A stretch of 13,237 bases of DNA, from assembly GCA_036733345.1 (NCBI GenBank), contig DAINAR010000068.1:1-13237 (forward strand). Direction: 5' to 3'. The notes under the pieces were generated by a model. That model was not told where the DNA came from, did no database searches, and saw only the letters and a program-made list of their open reading frames with translations. This DNA is from JAFGMQ01 sp036733345 (lineage in GTDB: Bacteria > Desulfobacterota > DSM-4660 > Desulfatiglandales > Desulfatiglandaceae). Shown here in pieces: positions 6,174-13,237 of this stretch. The translations under genes and the position numbers were made by a program. Numbering within the stretch: the stretch's first letter is position 1; every line of letters begins with the position of its first letter.

Positions 6174-7924
6174 AGATAGAGGCTGGTTATATAAAGGCTA
6201 TCACAACCATTCTGGTGGTGGTAGCCTTTTTTTTGTCCGGCTGCGGGCCTGGAATCCCTGTTAGAGAGAAGGCAAAAATCGAGGAGCATCCCGGTGAACA
6301 TGAGTCGCCTGATATGCAATTCAAATTCGCAGGCCATCTTTTCCATTCGGGCGAATATGAACGTTCCAGGGAAGAGGCCCTCAAATGGCTTGCTAGATAC
6401 CCAATGCATCCACTAAAAATTCGTGTACTTGAATTGATAGGGGATAATTTCTTTGCAATGGGTGATAATATTCAGGCATTTAGCTGGTGGCTCAGGGCAA
6501 AAAGAGAGAGTTCAGATAATCTCCAAATGCAGGAGGACCTGAACGAAAAACTAAATGGACTTGTAGAAATTAGCGAATTGGAAGTACTTGAACGGCTGGC
6601 GGAATATGCATTAGGTACTGAATATATTCCCAAAATATACCATAAAATGGCTACTGTTTTTCTTGCCCGGGAGGAATTTGAAAAGGCAAAAGTATTTGCT
6701 GTTTCTTTGATTCGATCTACTTCAGATCCTAATTGGATTTCAATCGGGAACGAAATTCTCGATCGCATTCAGGATGTGATGTCCGTAAGAAAAGGAGTGG
6801 TAGGCTGTTTGCTGCCATTGAGTGGGCCTTATGCTGTTTTTGGAGAAGAGGTGTTGAACGGGATTCAGCTTGGATTGGGAGTATCCAGTAAATCCTCATA
6901 CAATCCTATTGAAGAGCTTGTTATAAAAGATACAGGAGGATCAACTGATAAGGCGCTTTCAGGGCTGGAAGAATTGGTCAGAAAAGAAAAAGTAATGGCT
7001 GTTATCGGACCTTTGTCAAGTAGAACATCGGCAGCTGTAGCAGAAAATGCCGACTTTCTGGGCGTCCCTGTAATCACACTGACACAGAAAGCGGGAATAG
7101 TTGAGCGAGGGGAAATGGTATTTCGTAATTTTCTGATGCCGTCACAAGAAGTTGCATGCCTTGTCGACAATGCTGTTATTGAGATGGGAATAAAGCGTTT
7201 TGCGATACTGTATCCTGATAATTCATATGGGACTTTTTTTATGAACCTGTTTTGGGACCAACTGGAGGAGCTGGGAGGGAAAGTTACCGCCGTTGAGAGC
7301 TACAGATTGGATGAAACGGATTTTGCTGATCAGATAAAAAAGATGACCGGACTTTACTATAAAAGGCCTGATTCTGTTTTAACAGCGTTAAGAGAGAAAT
7401 GGACACCCGAGCAGGAAGAAAATGAAATATATCCTGAAGACCCTGTGCCAATTGTCGATTTTGAGGCAGTTTTTATTCCTGATGATTTTCAAAGTGTTAC
7501 GATGATAGCTCCCCAGCTGGCTTTTCATGACGTGCTGGATGTCCAGTTGCTGGGTACAAGTCTCTGGCAGTCCCCAAAAATGACGGAGATGATATCAGAA
7601 TATGTTCAGGGTGCGGTCTTTTCTTCAGGATTTCCTCAATTTTCCGAAGAACCTGACATCATTAATTTTATTGAAGAATATACGGCAAATTTTGATTCCA
7701 TGCCAGGAGTTCTGGCCGCTACAGGCTATGATACAATAAGAATTTTAAAAATGGTAATGGCTGAAAAGGAAAATTTTACAAGCAAAGACCTTCAGAAAAA
7801 AATTATTGATCTTGAAAATTTTCAAGGTGTCACAGGAAAAACTTCATTTGACTCCAAAGGAGAAGTTGAAAAGGACATTTTTCTTTTCAGCATTGCAGGA
7901 AAGAAAATAACACAGCTTCACTAA
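6170..7924 (+). CDS. Lpo/LppC-like lipoprotein: TPR-like region plus periplasmic-binding domain
   Basis: Predicted lipoprotein of 584 residues. The signal peptide ends in the lipobox LSGC with Cys25 as the lipidated residue; Gly26 at +2, not Asp, would allow outer-membrane sorting by the E. coli rule. Residues about 48-205 are helical with TPR-like spacing (for example HSGEYERSREEALKWL). From about 209 a type 1 periplasmic-binding fold begins with VVGCLLPLSGPYAVFGEEV and runs to the end. This order is that of LpoA/LppC-type penicillin-binding protein activators, but branched-chain amino acid receptors share the second domain, so the ligand or partner is uncertain. The start is GTG overlapping the dnaK stop (GTGA), with GAGGA 9 nt upstream inside dnaK, suggesting translational coupling. 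Its end converges with tatC across 17 bp. Confidence 0.82.
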   Translation: MKIEAGYIKAITTILVVVAFFLSGCGPGIPVREKAKIEEHPGEHESPDMQFKFAGHLFHSGEYERSREEALKWLARYPMHPLKIRVLELIGDNFFAMGDNIQAFSWWLRAKRESSDNLQMQEDLNEKLNGLVEISELEVLERLAEYALGTEYIPKIYHKMATVFLAREEFEKAKVFAVSLIRSTSDPNWISIGNEILDRIQDVMSVRKGVVGCLLPLSGPYAVFGEEVLNGIQLGLGVSSKSSYNPIEELVIKDTGGSTDKALSGLEELVRKEKVMAVIGPLSSRTSAAVAENADFLGVPVITLTQKAGIVERGEMVFRNFLMPSQEVACLVDNAVIEMGIKRFAILYPDNSYGTFFMNLFWDQLEELGGKVTAVESYRLDETDFADQIKKMTGLYYKRPDSVLTALREKWTPEQEENEIYPEDPVPIVDFEAVFIPDDFQSVTMIAPQLAFHDVLDVQLLGTSLWQSPKMTEMISEYVQGAVFSSGFPQFSEEPDIINFIEEYTANFDSMPGVLAATGYDTIRILKMVMAEKENFTSKDLQKKIIDLENFQGVTGKTSFDSKGEVEKDIFLFSIAGKKITQLH

Positions 7925-7941
7925 AATAGTCTGGTTTTTAT

Positions 7942-8712
7942 TTAATCAGTATCTGCAGGGCTATCAGAGGCATCCTCATTATTCTTTTCAATCTTTTTTT
8001 TCCTGGCAAACTTCGAAACTAATATGCCGATTTCATAGAGCACAATTAATGGGACTGCCATCATGCACTGGGTTATTACATCCGGGGGTGTCAGAATAGC
8101 GGCCATAATGAATATGCCCAATATAGAATACTTGCGGTTCCGTTTTAAAATTTCCGGCGTAACGAGACCTATTTTCGTTAGGAAGAAAGTTGCCACAGGA
8201 AGTTCAAACACAAGACCAAAAGCAAATAAAAGCTTAATCGAAAATGAAAAATACTGCTTAACTGAAGGTAGAGCCTTTACATATTCGTTAGAAAATCCAA
8301 TAAAGAATTTGAATCCAAAAGGGAAGACTATAAAAAAACCAAAGAGTGCTCCTCCTACAAATAAAATTGTGGAACTTAATACAAAAGGGATTACAGATTC
8401 CTTTTCTTTTTTGTAGAGTCCAGGGGCAATAAACATCCAGAGTTCATAAAAGATCAAGGGCGCCGAAAGCATGATCCCGCAAATGAGGGCAACTTTAATA
8501 TAAGTAAAAAACATTTCAGGCAGATTGGTAAAAATAAGCTGATCGCCTTCAGGCATAACTGCATTCAAAGGTGAAATCAACAGGATAAAAAGTCTTTCTG
8601 AAAAAAAATATGATACAACAAACCCTATTCCTACCGCAATAGCGCACCGGATAAGCCTTTTACGCAATTCCTCCAGATGGCTAAGGAAAGGTTGTTTATT
8701 TTCTGATTCCAT
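7942..8712 (-). CDS. tatC: Sec-independent protein translocase subunit TatC
   Basis: Six-helix inner-membrane receptor for twin-arginine signal peptides. The 256 residues are close to the 258 of E. coli TatC. Conserved residues fall at nearly identical numbers: the N-terminal HLEELRKRL (12-20, Glu15), FIAPGLYKKE (94-103, Phe94 and Glu103), FELP (169-172, Glu170) and TPPD (208-211, Asp211). Membrane segments lie about 22-40, 70-95, 108-132, 157-178, 193-208 and 212-235; the tail is short, Lys then Asp/Glu-rich. The ATG directly follows the TAA of the preceding tat gene (TAAATG) with no good Shine-Dalgarno sequence, so translation is probably coupled. No truncation is visible. Confidence 0.97.
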   Translation of the reverse strand: MESENKQPFLSHLEELRKRLIRCAIAVGIGFVVSYFFSERLFILLISPLNAVMPEGDQLIFTNLPEMFFTYIKVALICGIMLSAPLIFYELWMFIAPGLYKKEKESVIPFVLSSTILFVGGALFGFFIVFPFGFKFFIGFSNEYVKALPSVKQYFSFSIKLLFAFGLVFELPVATFFLTKIGLVTPEILKRNRKYSILGIFIMAAILTPPDVITQCMMAVPLIVLYEIGILVSKFARKKKIEKNNEDASDSPADTD

Positions 8713-9045
8713 TTATTTCATTGAGCTTTCGATATCGTTAACTGTTTTTTTATCTTGGGATTTATTTAAATGTAATGGGGTATCGTTTTTTTTCTCTTCT
8801 CTAAAATTCGAAGGAAGTTTGGATCCATGATTATCTAAACCGCTGATGGAATCAATTATGTCTTTTTTGGCCGTCTTAACGTCTTCCTCTATATTCAGAC
8901 TTTCCTTTATGTCCTGGGTTGCCTTTCTGAATTCAGACATGCCTTTACCAAGTGCCCTGGCCAAATCCGGGAGTTTACTTGGACCAATAACTATCAAGGC
9001 AATAACCAGTATGATAATTAGTTCAGGCATCCCTATGCCAAACAT
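8713..9045 (-). CDS. tatB: Twin-arginine translocase subunit of the TatA/TatB family
   Basis: Small membrane protein partnering TatC. Starting at ATG 9045 it has 110 residues: a short N-terminus MFGIGMPEL, one membrane helix (about 7-20, IIILVIALIVIG), the hinge GPSKLPDLARALGKG, an amphipathic helix (about 24-50) and a polar tail. I place the start at 9045, not at the in-frame ATG 9057: GGAGG sits 5 nt before 9045, overlaps the codons just after 9057, and family members begin MFGIG. The length and the place directly before tatC favour TatB, but only one TatA/B-type gene is here and it may serve both roles or have a distant TatA partner. A small inverted repeat lies upstream. Confidence 0.88.
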   Translation of the reverse strand: MFGIGMPELIIILVIALIVIGPSKLPDLARALGKGMSEFRKATQDIKESLNIEEDVKTAKKDIIDSISGLDNHGSKLPSNFREEKKNDTPLHLNKSQDKKTVNDIESSMK

Positions 9046-9068
9046 TTTTTCCTCCATTTGCTGCTATC

Positions 9069-9082
9069 TGTATTAGAATACA
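9069..9082. repeat. 6-2-6 inverted repeat upstream of tatB
   Basis: TGTATT-ag-AATACA lies 23 nt before the chosen tatB start, in the only sizeable gap (94 nt) of the minus-strand gene run. It may be a small operator marking a separate tat promoter, but no convincing -35/-10 pair was found, and a repeat this short in AT-rich DNA can be chance. Confidence 0.2.
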
Positions 9083-9139
9083 TTAAAAATACTTTTCATT
9101 AAACCATACAATTTCCAAAAATATTTGTGTGAAACGAGC

Positions 9140-9601
9140 CTAGAGATCAAGCATCATGGCTGTTTCATCGCAGTCTGGGAACTTCGGGCATTTCAGGCAA
9201 TCTGCCCATATTTTGTGAGGCAGAATTGATTTTGAAACTTCGCTAAACCCAAGTTTCATAAAGAATTTGGGAACATAAGTAAGTGCAAAGATTTTTTTTA
9301 CTCCTATCAATTGTGCCTCCCGGATACATTCTGTAACAAGTTTAAATCCGTAGCCTTTGCCATGAATATCCTTTGAAACTGCCAATGATCTGATTTCTGC
9401 TAAGTCTTCCCAGCATATGGAAAGCCCGCAAACACCAGAGACTAAATGCCCCTGATCCTCATCTTCAAGAACAATATAGTCCCTCAGGTGGTCATAAAGT
9501 TCACTTAAGGCCCTCGATAATAAAAGCCCCTGGTCCGCATAGAAGTTCAGTATCCTGTGAATGGTTTTTATATCACCTATCAATGCCTTTCTTATATACA
9601 T
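9140..9601 (-). CDS. Short ArgA-like N-acetyltransferase (GNAT), likely N-acetylglutamate synthase
   Basis: Single-domain GNAT protein of 153 residues resembling the acetyltransferase half of N-acetylglutamate synthase, the first step of arginine synthesis (acetyl-CoA plus glutamate), but lacking the amino-acid-kinase-like regulatory domain of classical ArgA. Diagnostic stretches are YADQGLLLSRALSELYDHLRD (21-41), WEDLAEIRSLAVS (64-76), the acetyl-CoA loop HGKGYG (80-85), LTYVPKFFMKLGF (107-119) and LPHKIWADCLKCPKFPDCDE (127-146). The last contains Cys135, Cys138 and Cys144, a possible metal or redox site. AGGTG lies 5 nt before the ATG; the preceding SPOR gene stops 11 nt upstream. The substrate is inferred from family resemblance only. 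Confidence 0.8.
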   Translation of the reverse strand: MYIRKALIGDIKTIHRILNFYADQGLLLSRALSELYDHLRDYIVLEDEDQGHLVSGVCGLSICWEDLAEIRSLAVSKDIHGKGYGFKLVTECIREAQLIGVKKIFALTYVPKFFMKLGFSEVSKSILPHKIWADCLKCPKFPDCDETAMMLDL

Positions 9602-9612
9602 AATTTCACCTG

Positions 9613-10320
9613 CTATTTTGCAATTTTAGATATAAACCCTTTAATATTTTCACGTTTTAAAAGCAATTTCTTAAAATCGTTTGCCTCTTTTTCCGTGTTG
9701 AATGGACCGCATCTAACCCGGTAATAAAGTTTTTCTTTTATGTATAATTTATAAAAATATGCAGGGTACCCAAGATTTACAAGTCGATTAACCATATCGG
9801 CAGCCTTTATTTCACTTTCTAGGGAAGCAATTTGAAGGGCATAGACGTAATCAGCCTCCTGTTTTCCTTGCTGTGCATTCAAATTTCCTTCTGGTTTTTT
9901 TATTGGGGCCCTTTTATCAGGTTGTATTGCAGTTATTGATTGGTCCTTTTTTGTTTCAGTCTTTGGCTGAACAATATTTTTGTCTGGAGATTGATCGTTT
10001 TTCTTGGCAACCTCTTCTTTTTTTCTTGAAAGCTCGTCATAAAATGCAAATTTATGATCTTTTTCCGAATCTTTAAACAGATCAACATGCGAAGGGGTTT
10101 TTCCACTTACCATATCCTGAAATTTGGTTATTGGAACCCTCAACTCTGATAGAGTTTTAATTCCCTTAGGTAAGAAACCTCGGCCAACAAGGATTCCAAG
10201 GATAAAAATCCATCCCAGAAGAAAAATCAGCCCAAGAGTGCTAAAAAATACAAAGGAGAGGGAAAATTCAAAATGGTATTTTTTTCCTTCCTTTTTAATC
10301 TTAGGGTTAGGATTGGCCAT
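9613..10320 (-). CDS. SPOR-domain membrane protein
   Basis: Bitopic inner-membrane protein of 235 residues. A lysine-rich cytosolic N-terminus (1-16) precedes one membrane helix (about 21-44), followed by a Lys/Gln/Pro-rich periplasmic linker (about 60-155) that contains FAFYDELSRKKE (91-102), a short motif often seen before SPOR domains. The SPOR domain occupies about 157-235 (YVYALQIASLESEIKAADM ... YYRVRCGPFNTEKEANDF). SPOR domains bind glycan strands stripped of stem peptides, typically at the division septum, as in FtsN. This architecture is FtsN-like, but I see no specific FtsN signature, so a division role is inference. It starts 11 nt after argS (AAGG 7 nt before ATG) and probably shares its transcript. 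Confidence 0.87.
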   Translation of the reverse strand: MANPNPKIKKEGKKYHFEFSLSFVFFSTLGLIFLLGWIFILGILVGRGFLPKGIKTLSELRVPITKFQDMVSGKTPSHVDLFKDSEKDHKFAFYDELSRKKEEVAKKNDQSPDKNIVQPKTETKKDQSITAIQPDKRAPIKKPEGNLNAQQGKQEADYVYALQIASLESEIKAADMVNRLVNLGYPAYFYKLYIKEKLYYRVRCGPFNTEKEANDFKKLLLKRENIKGFISKIAK

Positions 10321-10331
10321 ACTCCGACCTT

Positions 10332-12008
10332 TTACATCCTTTCCGGGGCGGTTATGCCCAAAAGTGCAAGGCCATTAGATATTACTGTTCTTACTGCCTC
10401 TGACAGGATCAATCTCGCCTGGCTTAATTTTTTGTTTTGAGAAACAATTCTGTTTTCAGGGAGTTTTGTACCCAGATTAAAGTATCGGTGAAATGATGAT
10501 GCAAGATCAGTCAAATAATAGGTCAAACGATGCGGTTCAAGTGTTTTTGAGATTTCCTCCAGCAGTGATGGAAATTCGGCCATTTTTCTTACAAGCGCCA
10601 GTTCTTCCTTCAGCACAAGGAGCTCCAGAACTCCATTAAAATTGTCAGGCAGAGCTATTCCTTCTTCCTCAGCTTTTCTGAAAATACTGCATATCCTTGC
10701 GTGTGCATATTGAACATAATAAACTGGATTTTCACTATCCTGCTTCTTTACCATATCTATGTCAAAATCAAGCGTTGAATCATGGTTTTTAGTAAGAAAA
10801 ACAAAACGAACAGCGTCAACCCCAACTTCATCCACTAATTCCTGCAGTGTTACAAAATTCCCAGCCCTTTTTGACATTTTGATTTCCTGACCACTTTTCC
10901 ATAACTTAACAAGCTGAATAAGCATTACTGACAGCCAATTATCGGGTACTCCGTGCGTCAACAGGGCCGCTTTTATTCTCGGAACATAGCCGTGATGATC
11001 AGCCCCCCAGATGTTAATTGCTTTTGTAAAGCCTCTTTTGTATTTATCCAAATGGTAGGATATATCTGAAGCAAAATATGTGAACTGGCCATCCTTCTTT
11101 TTTAAAACTCGATCTTTATCATCGCCATAATCTGTTGTCTTAATCCATAGAGCTCCATCCTTCTCATAAAGGCGTCCACTGGTTTCCATTTTTTTTAAGT
11201 CATTATCCAATGTCAGGGAGTTATGAAGCTCACTTTCACTATACCATACATCAAACTCTACTCTGAAAGAAGAAAGATCATCTTTTATATCCTGGAGCAT
11301 GATTTCTTTGCCCTTTTCAGCTAAAATTTCAACAGCTTCTTCTTTTGACATGTTTTCAAAACTGATTTGCTTTGAAATTTTATCAGCCAATTCCTGGATA
11401 TATTCGCCATGATAACCGCTATCCGGAAAGTCATATTCTGGATTATTCATTTGCATTAAACGGCTGAAAATCGATTCACCGAGCAGCCTGATCTGCTGTC
11501 CTGCATCGTTGATATAAAATTCTCGAACAACATTATAACCGCAAAATGAAAGAATTCTGCAAAGTGTATCTCCTAATGCAGCCCCCCGGCCATGCCCAAG
11601 ATGAAGGGGCCCGGTTGGATTGGCACTGATAAATTCAACAATAACCTTTTCCTTTCCTCCCAGACTGCTGCGGCCATAGTTTTGTTTGCAGGAAAGGATA
11701 TCAGATATAATACGATGCCATTTTTCAAAGCTAATTTTGAAGTTTAAAAAACCAGGGCCGGCAACTTCAATTTTTTCCAGGAGACTGCCTTTGTCAATCA
11801 GGTTGTCAGCTATTATCTGGGCAATTTTCCTTGGCGGCAGTTTCTGGCTTGAGGCAAGCGTCAATGCCAAATTGGTAGCAAAATGCCCATGATCCGGATT
11901 GTTTGGTATTTCAATTACATAACTGGGTATGGCTTTTCTGGAGAGAATGCCCAGTTCAAAACAATTTTCAACTGTATTTTTTAGTATATCATCTATCTCT
12001 TTTTTCAT
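10332..12008 (-). CDS. argS: Arginyl-tRNA synthetase
   Basis: Class I synthetase that charges tRNA-Arg, cytosolic. From ATG 12008 it has 558 residues. The N-terminal Add1-type domain covers about 1-110. The first class I signature is FISANPTGPLHLGHG, with HLGH at 136-139, and the second is KMSKRAG starting at 377. The C-terminal anticodon-binding (DALR) domain includes YYVQYAHARI and ends LLGITAPERM, typical for ArgS. The frame is open upstream to an ATG at 12047, but 12008 is preferred: the protein then starts MKKEIDDIL, AAAGGA lies 9 nt before it, and the ATG overlaps the alr stop as ATGA. Presence of both signatures and a normal length argue for full function. Confidence 0.97.
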   Translation of the reverse strand: MKKEIDDILKNTVENCFELGILSRKAIPSYVIEIPNNPDHGHFATNLALTLASSQKLPPRKIAQIIADNLIDKGSLLEKIEVAGPGFLNFKISFEKWHRIISDILSCKQNYGRSSLGGKEKVIVEFISANPTGPLHLGHGRGAALGDTLCRILSFCGYNVVREFYINDAGQQIRLLGESIFSRLMQMNNPEYDFPDSGYHGEYIQELADKISKQISFENMSKEEAVEILAEKGKEIMLQDIKDDLSSFRVEFDVWYSESELHNSLTLDNDLKKMETSGRLYEKDGALWIKTTDYGDDKDRVLKKKDGQFTYFASDISYHLDKYKRGFTKAINIWGADHHGYVPRIKAALLTHGVPDNWLSVMLIQLVKLWKSGQEIKMSKRAGNFVTLQELVDEVGVDAVRFVFLTKNHDSTLDFDIDMVKKQDSENPVYYVQYAHARICSIFRKAEEEGIALPDNFNGVLELLVLKEELALVRKMAEFPSLLEEISKTLEPHRLTYYLTDLASSFHRYFNLGTKLPENRIVSQNKKLSQARLILSEAVRTVISNGLALLGITAPERM

Positions 12009-13126
12009 GAGATATATTCCTTTGTATTTTGATGTCCAATGGAACACAGTACCTCGTAGGATATTGAATCAGACCATCCGGCGATATCTTCACATGTAAT
12101 AGTTTCATTCTCATCGGAGCCTAAAAAAATTACTTCAGACCCAACCTTAACACCATCAAGGCCGGTTACATCACACATTGTAAGATCCATGCATATAGTC
12201 CCAACAATAGGCACCCTTCTATTTTTGATTATCACACTGCCCAGATTGGATATATTTCTGGGAAGTCCATTTCCATAGCCCGCTGAAAGGACTGCTATCC
12301 GACTCGGGCCTTTTGTATAATATGTTCTTCCATAACTTACAGGAGTCCTGCCAGGCAAATCTCTTATTTGCAATACTCGACCTTTAAAAGTCATTACAGG
12401 TTTAAGCGGTATATCGCTTAAATATTTTGGAGAAGGAAGACCGCCATAAAGCATAATCCCCGGCCTAACCATTTCAAAATGAGCGTCAGGATAACCAGCG
12501 AGTCCTGCACTGCTGGCAAGACTGTTAAAGGGAAGTGCAAGTCCCATTGATCGTACGGCTTCAATTGTTTTACCAAACGCTCTTATCTGTTTTTTTGTAA
12601 ATTCGCCGGAGTGCTCATCAGCAGATGATAAATGGGACAGCAATGCCTCAATATTCAGATTCTTAAGTTCCTTAGCCTTTCTTATAAATGCCTTAATCTC
12701 CCCGGGCAGGATTCCGAGCCGTCCCATACCCGTATCTACCTTCAGATGAACAGGTGTTATCCTGCCTTGTCTTGAACTTACCTGATTTAGCATATCAGCT
12801 GCATTAATATCAAATATAACAGGAGTAAATGAGTTTTCCACAACTTTGCAGGATTCTTCTTCTGTCTGTATGCCGCATAGAATTATAATCGGCAATTTGA
12901 TGCCGTCATTTCTAAGTTTAAGAGCATCCTTCATGTGAGCTACGCCAAGGCAGTCGATATTGGCCTTTTCAAGTGTATGGGATACAGGCAGCAGACCATG
13001 ACCGTAGGCGTCGGATTTTACTATGCCCATAATTCTAGTACCCTGAACCGTCAAGGCTCTGATTTGCCGAAGGTTGTGCTCAAGGGCAGATAAGTCTATT
13101 ATAATACCATTAGAGCCGTTTATCAT
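12005..13126 (-). CDS. alr: Alanine racemase
   Basis: PLP enzyme interconverting L- and D-alanine for peptidoglycan, cytosolic. The 373 residues begin with the substrate-barrel motif containing the PLP lysine: VKSDAYGHG, Lys37. The second catalytic base, a tyrosine, is Tyr284 in SAGYGNG. Other family marks are HLKVDTGMGRLG (127-138), RPGIMLYG (221-228), VSYGRTYY (263-270), GTICMDL (309-315) and ISYEVLCSIG (355-364). The ATG has AGGAG 5 nt upstream. Its TGA overlaps the argS ATG by four bases, and a 17-codon upstream ORF overlaps its own start in the same way. It heads the minus-strand run in this window; whether other genes precede it is beyond the edge. Confidence 0.97.
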   Translation of the reverse strand: MINGSNGIIIDLSALEHNLRQIRALTVQGTRIMGIVKSDAYGHGLLPVSHTLEKANIDCLGVAHMKDALKLRNDGIKLPIIILCGIQTEEESCKVVENSFTPVIFDINAADMLNQVSSRQGRITPVHLKVDTGMGRLGILPGEIKAFIRKAKELKNLNIEALLSHLSSADEHSGEFTKKQIRAFGKTIEAVRSMGLALPFNSLASSAGLAGYPDAHFEMVRPGIMLYGGLPSPKYLSDIPLKPVMTFKGRVLQIRDLPGRTPVSYGRTYYTKGPSRIAVLSAGYGNGLPRNISNLGSVIIKNRRVPIVGTICMDLTMCDVTGLDGVKVGSEVIFLGSDENETITCEDIAGWSDSISYEVLCSIGHQNTKEYIS

Positions 13127-13176
13127 ATTATCTCCTGCTTTAAAAAATCCTTTTCATATTTGATTGATGGATTCAT
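13123..13176 (-). CDS. Possible 17-codon upstream ORF ahead of alr
   Basis: ATG at 13176 opens a frame encoding MNPSIKYEKDFLKQEII, stopping at TGA 13125-13123, which overlaps the alr ATG (ATGA). A GGGAG lies about 10 nt upstream of its start, a weak match for a ribosome binding site. The overlap would allow coupling or leader-type control of alr. With 17 codons nothing can be said from composition, and it may be chance. Confidence 0.25.
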   Translation of the reverse strand: MNPSIKYEKDFLKQEII

Positions 13177-13209
13177 AAAGTATCATCTCCCGAGTTGTGC
13201 TTTTAATCC

Positions 13210-13234
13210 ACCAGCCAGCTAACCAAAGGCTGGT
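13210..13234. repeat. 7-bp GC-rich inverted repeat at the right edge
   Basis: ACCAGCC (13210-13216) and GGCTGGT (13228-13234) form a perfect 7-bp stem with an 11-nt loop, about 85 nt upstream of alr. No T-run follows on either strand within the window, so it is not a clear intrinsic terminator. It may be part of a longer structure cut by the edge, or an operator. Confidence 0.3.
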
Positions 13235-13237
13235 AAA

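Noticed and set aside
7925..7941. Bidirectional terminator between the convergent lipoprotein and tatC genes
   Set aside because: The gap is 17 nt and I found no stem of useful length in it or in the adjoining gene ends.
8063..8416. 117-codon plus-strand frame opposite tatC
   Set aside because: It is antisense to a well-supported tatC, is rich in Lys/Ser from the reverse of membrane codons, and matches no family I recognise. Similar frames opposite dnaK (for example 5268-5603) were rejected for the same reason.
8713..9057. tatB start at ATG 9057
   Set aside because: The GGAGG that would serve as ribosome binding site lies inside codons 2-3 of that reading, and family members begin MFGIG, which matches ATG 9045.
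10332..12047. argS start at ATG 12047
   Set aside because: It would overlap alr by 43 bases and add 13 residues not typical of ArgS; ATG 12008 has AAAGGA and the ATGA overlap.

Overview
The window reads as a compact, AT-leaning chromosomal segment from an anaerobic-type bacterium, most likely Desulfobacterota (the former Deltaproteobacteria, Desulfobacterales-like). The pointers are a HesB/IscA-like selenoprotein, a stand-alone short ArgA-type acetyltransferase, a single TatA/B-type gene directly abutting tatC, and a TPR plus periplasmic-binding lipoprotein of the Lpo type. All are inferred from residues visible here; no database search was possible. Apart from one 628-base gap the DNA is densely coding, and no IS element, CRISPR array, tRNA or rRNA was seen.

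Left edge (1-927). A minus-strand HesB/IscA-like gene begins at 299 and runs off the window at position 1. Its codon 35, exactly where IscA carries its first iron-sulfur cysteine, is an in-frame TGA. A hairpin of bacterial SECIS type lies 25 nt downstream, so this is best read as a selenocysteine codon. An ordinary ORF search would split or miss this gene. It is followed by a low-coding gap (300-927) with a consensus DnaA box, several inverted repeats and a doubtful small ORF.

Plus-strand block (928-7924). A secreted lytic transglycosylase is followed by purC, then a gap with terminator-like and promoter-like sequence. Next come grpE and dnaK, and a lipoprotein whose GTG start overlaps the dnaK stop (GTGA). 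The two chaperone genes (nucleotide exchange factor and Hsp70) are together, but dnaJ and hrcA are not in the window and no CIRCE operator was found. The grpE-dnaK gap carries a perfect 10-bp inverted repeat.

Minus-strand block (13126 down to 7942), convergent with the first across only 17 bp. The order is alr (alanine racemase), argS (4-bp ATGA overlap), a SPOR-domain membrane protein, an ArgA-like acetyltransferase, then after 94 bp tatB/A and tatC with no gap. The first four genes are separated by -4, 11 and 11 bp and are probably one transcript. A 17-codon upstream ORF overlaps the alr start by four bases.

Functionally the region mixes housekeeping (purine synthesis, protein folding, arginyl-tRNA and possibly arginine synthesis, Tat export) with four cell-wall-related genes: lytic transglycosylase, Lpo-like lipoprotein, alanine racemase and SPOR protein. 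The strongest observation is the selenoprotein at the left edge.
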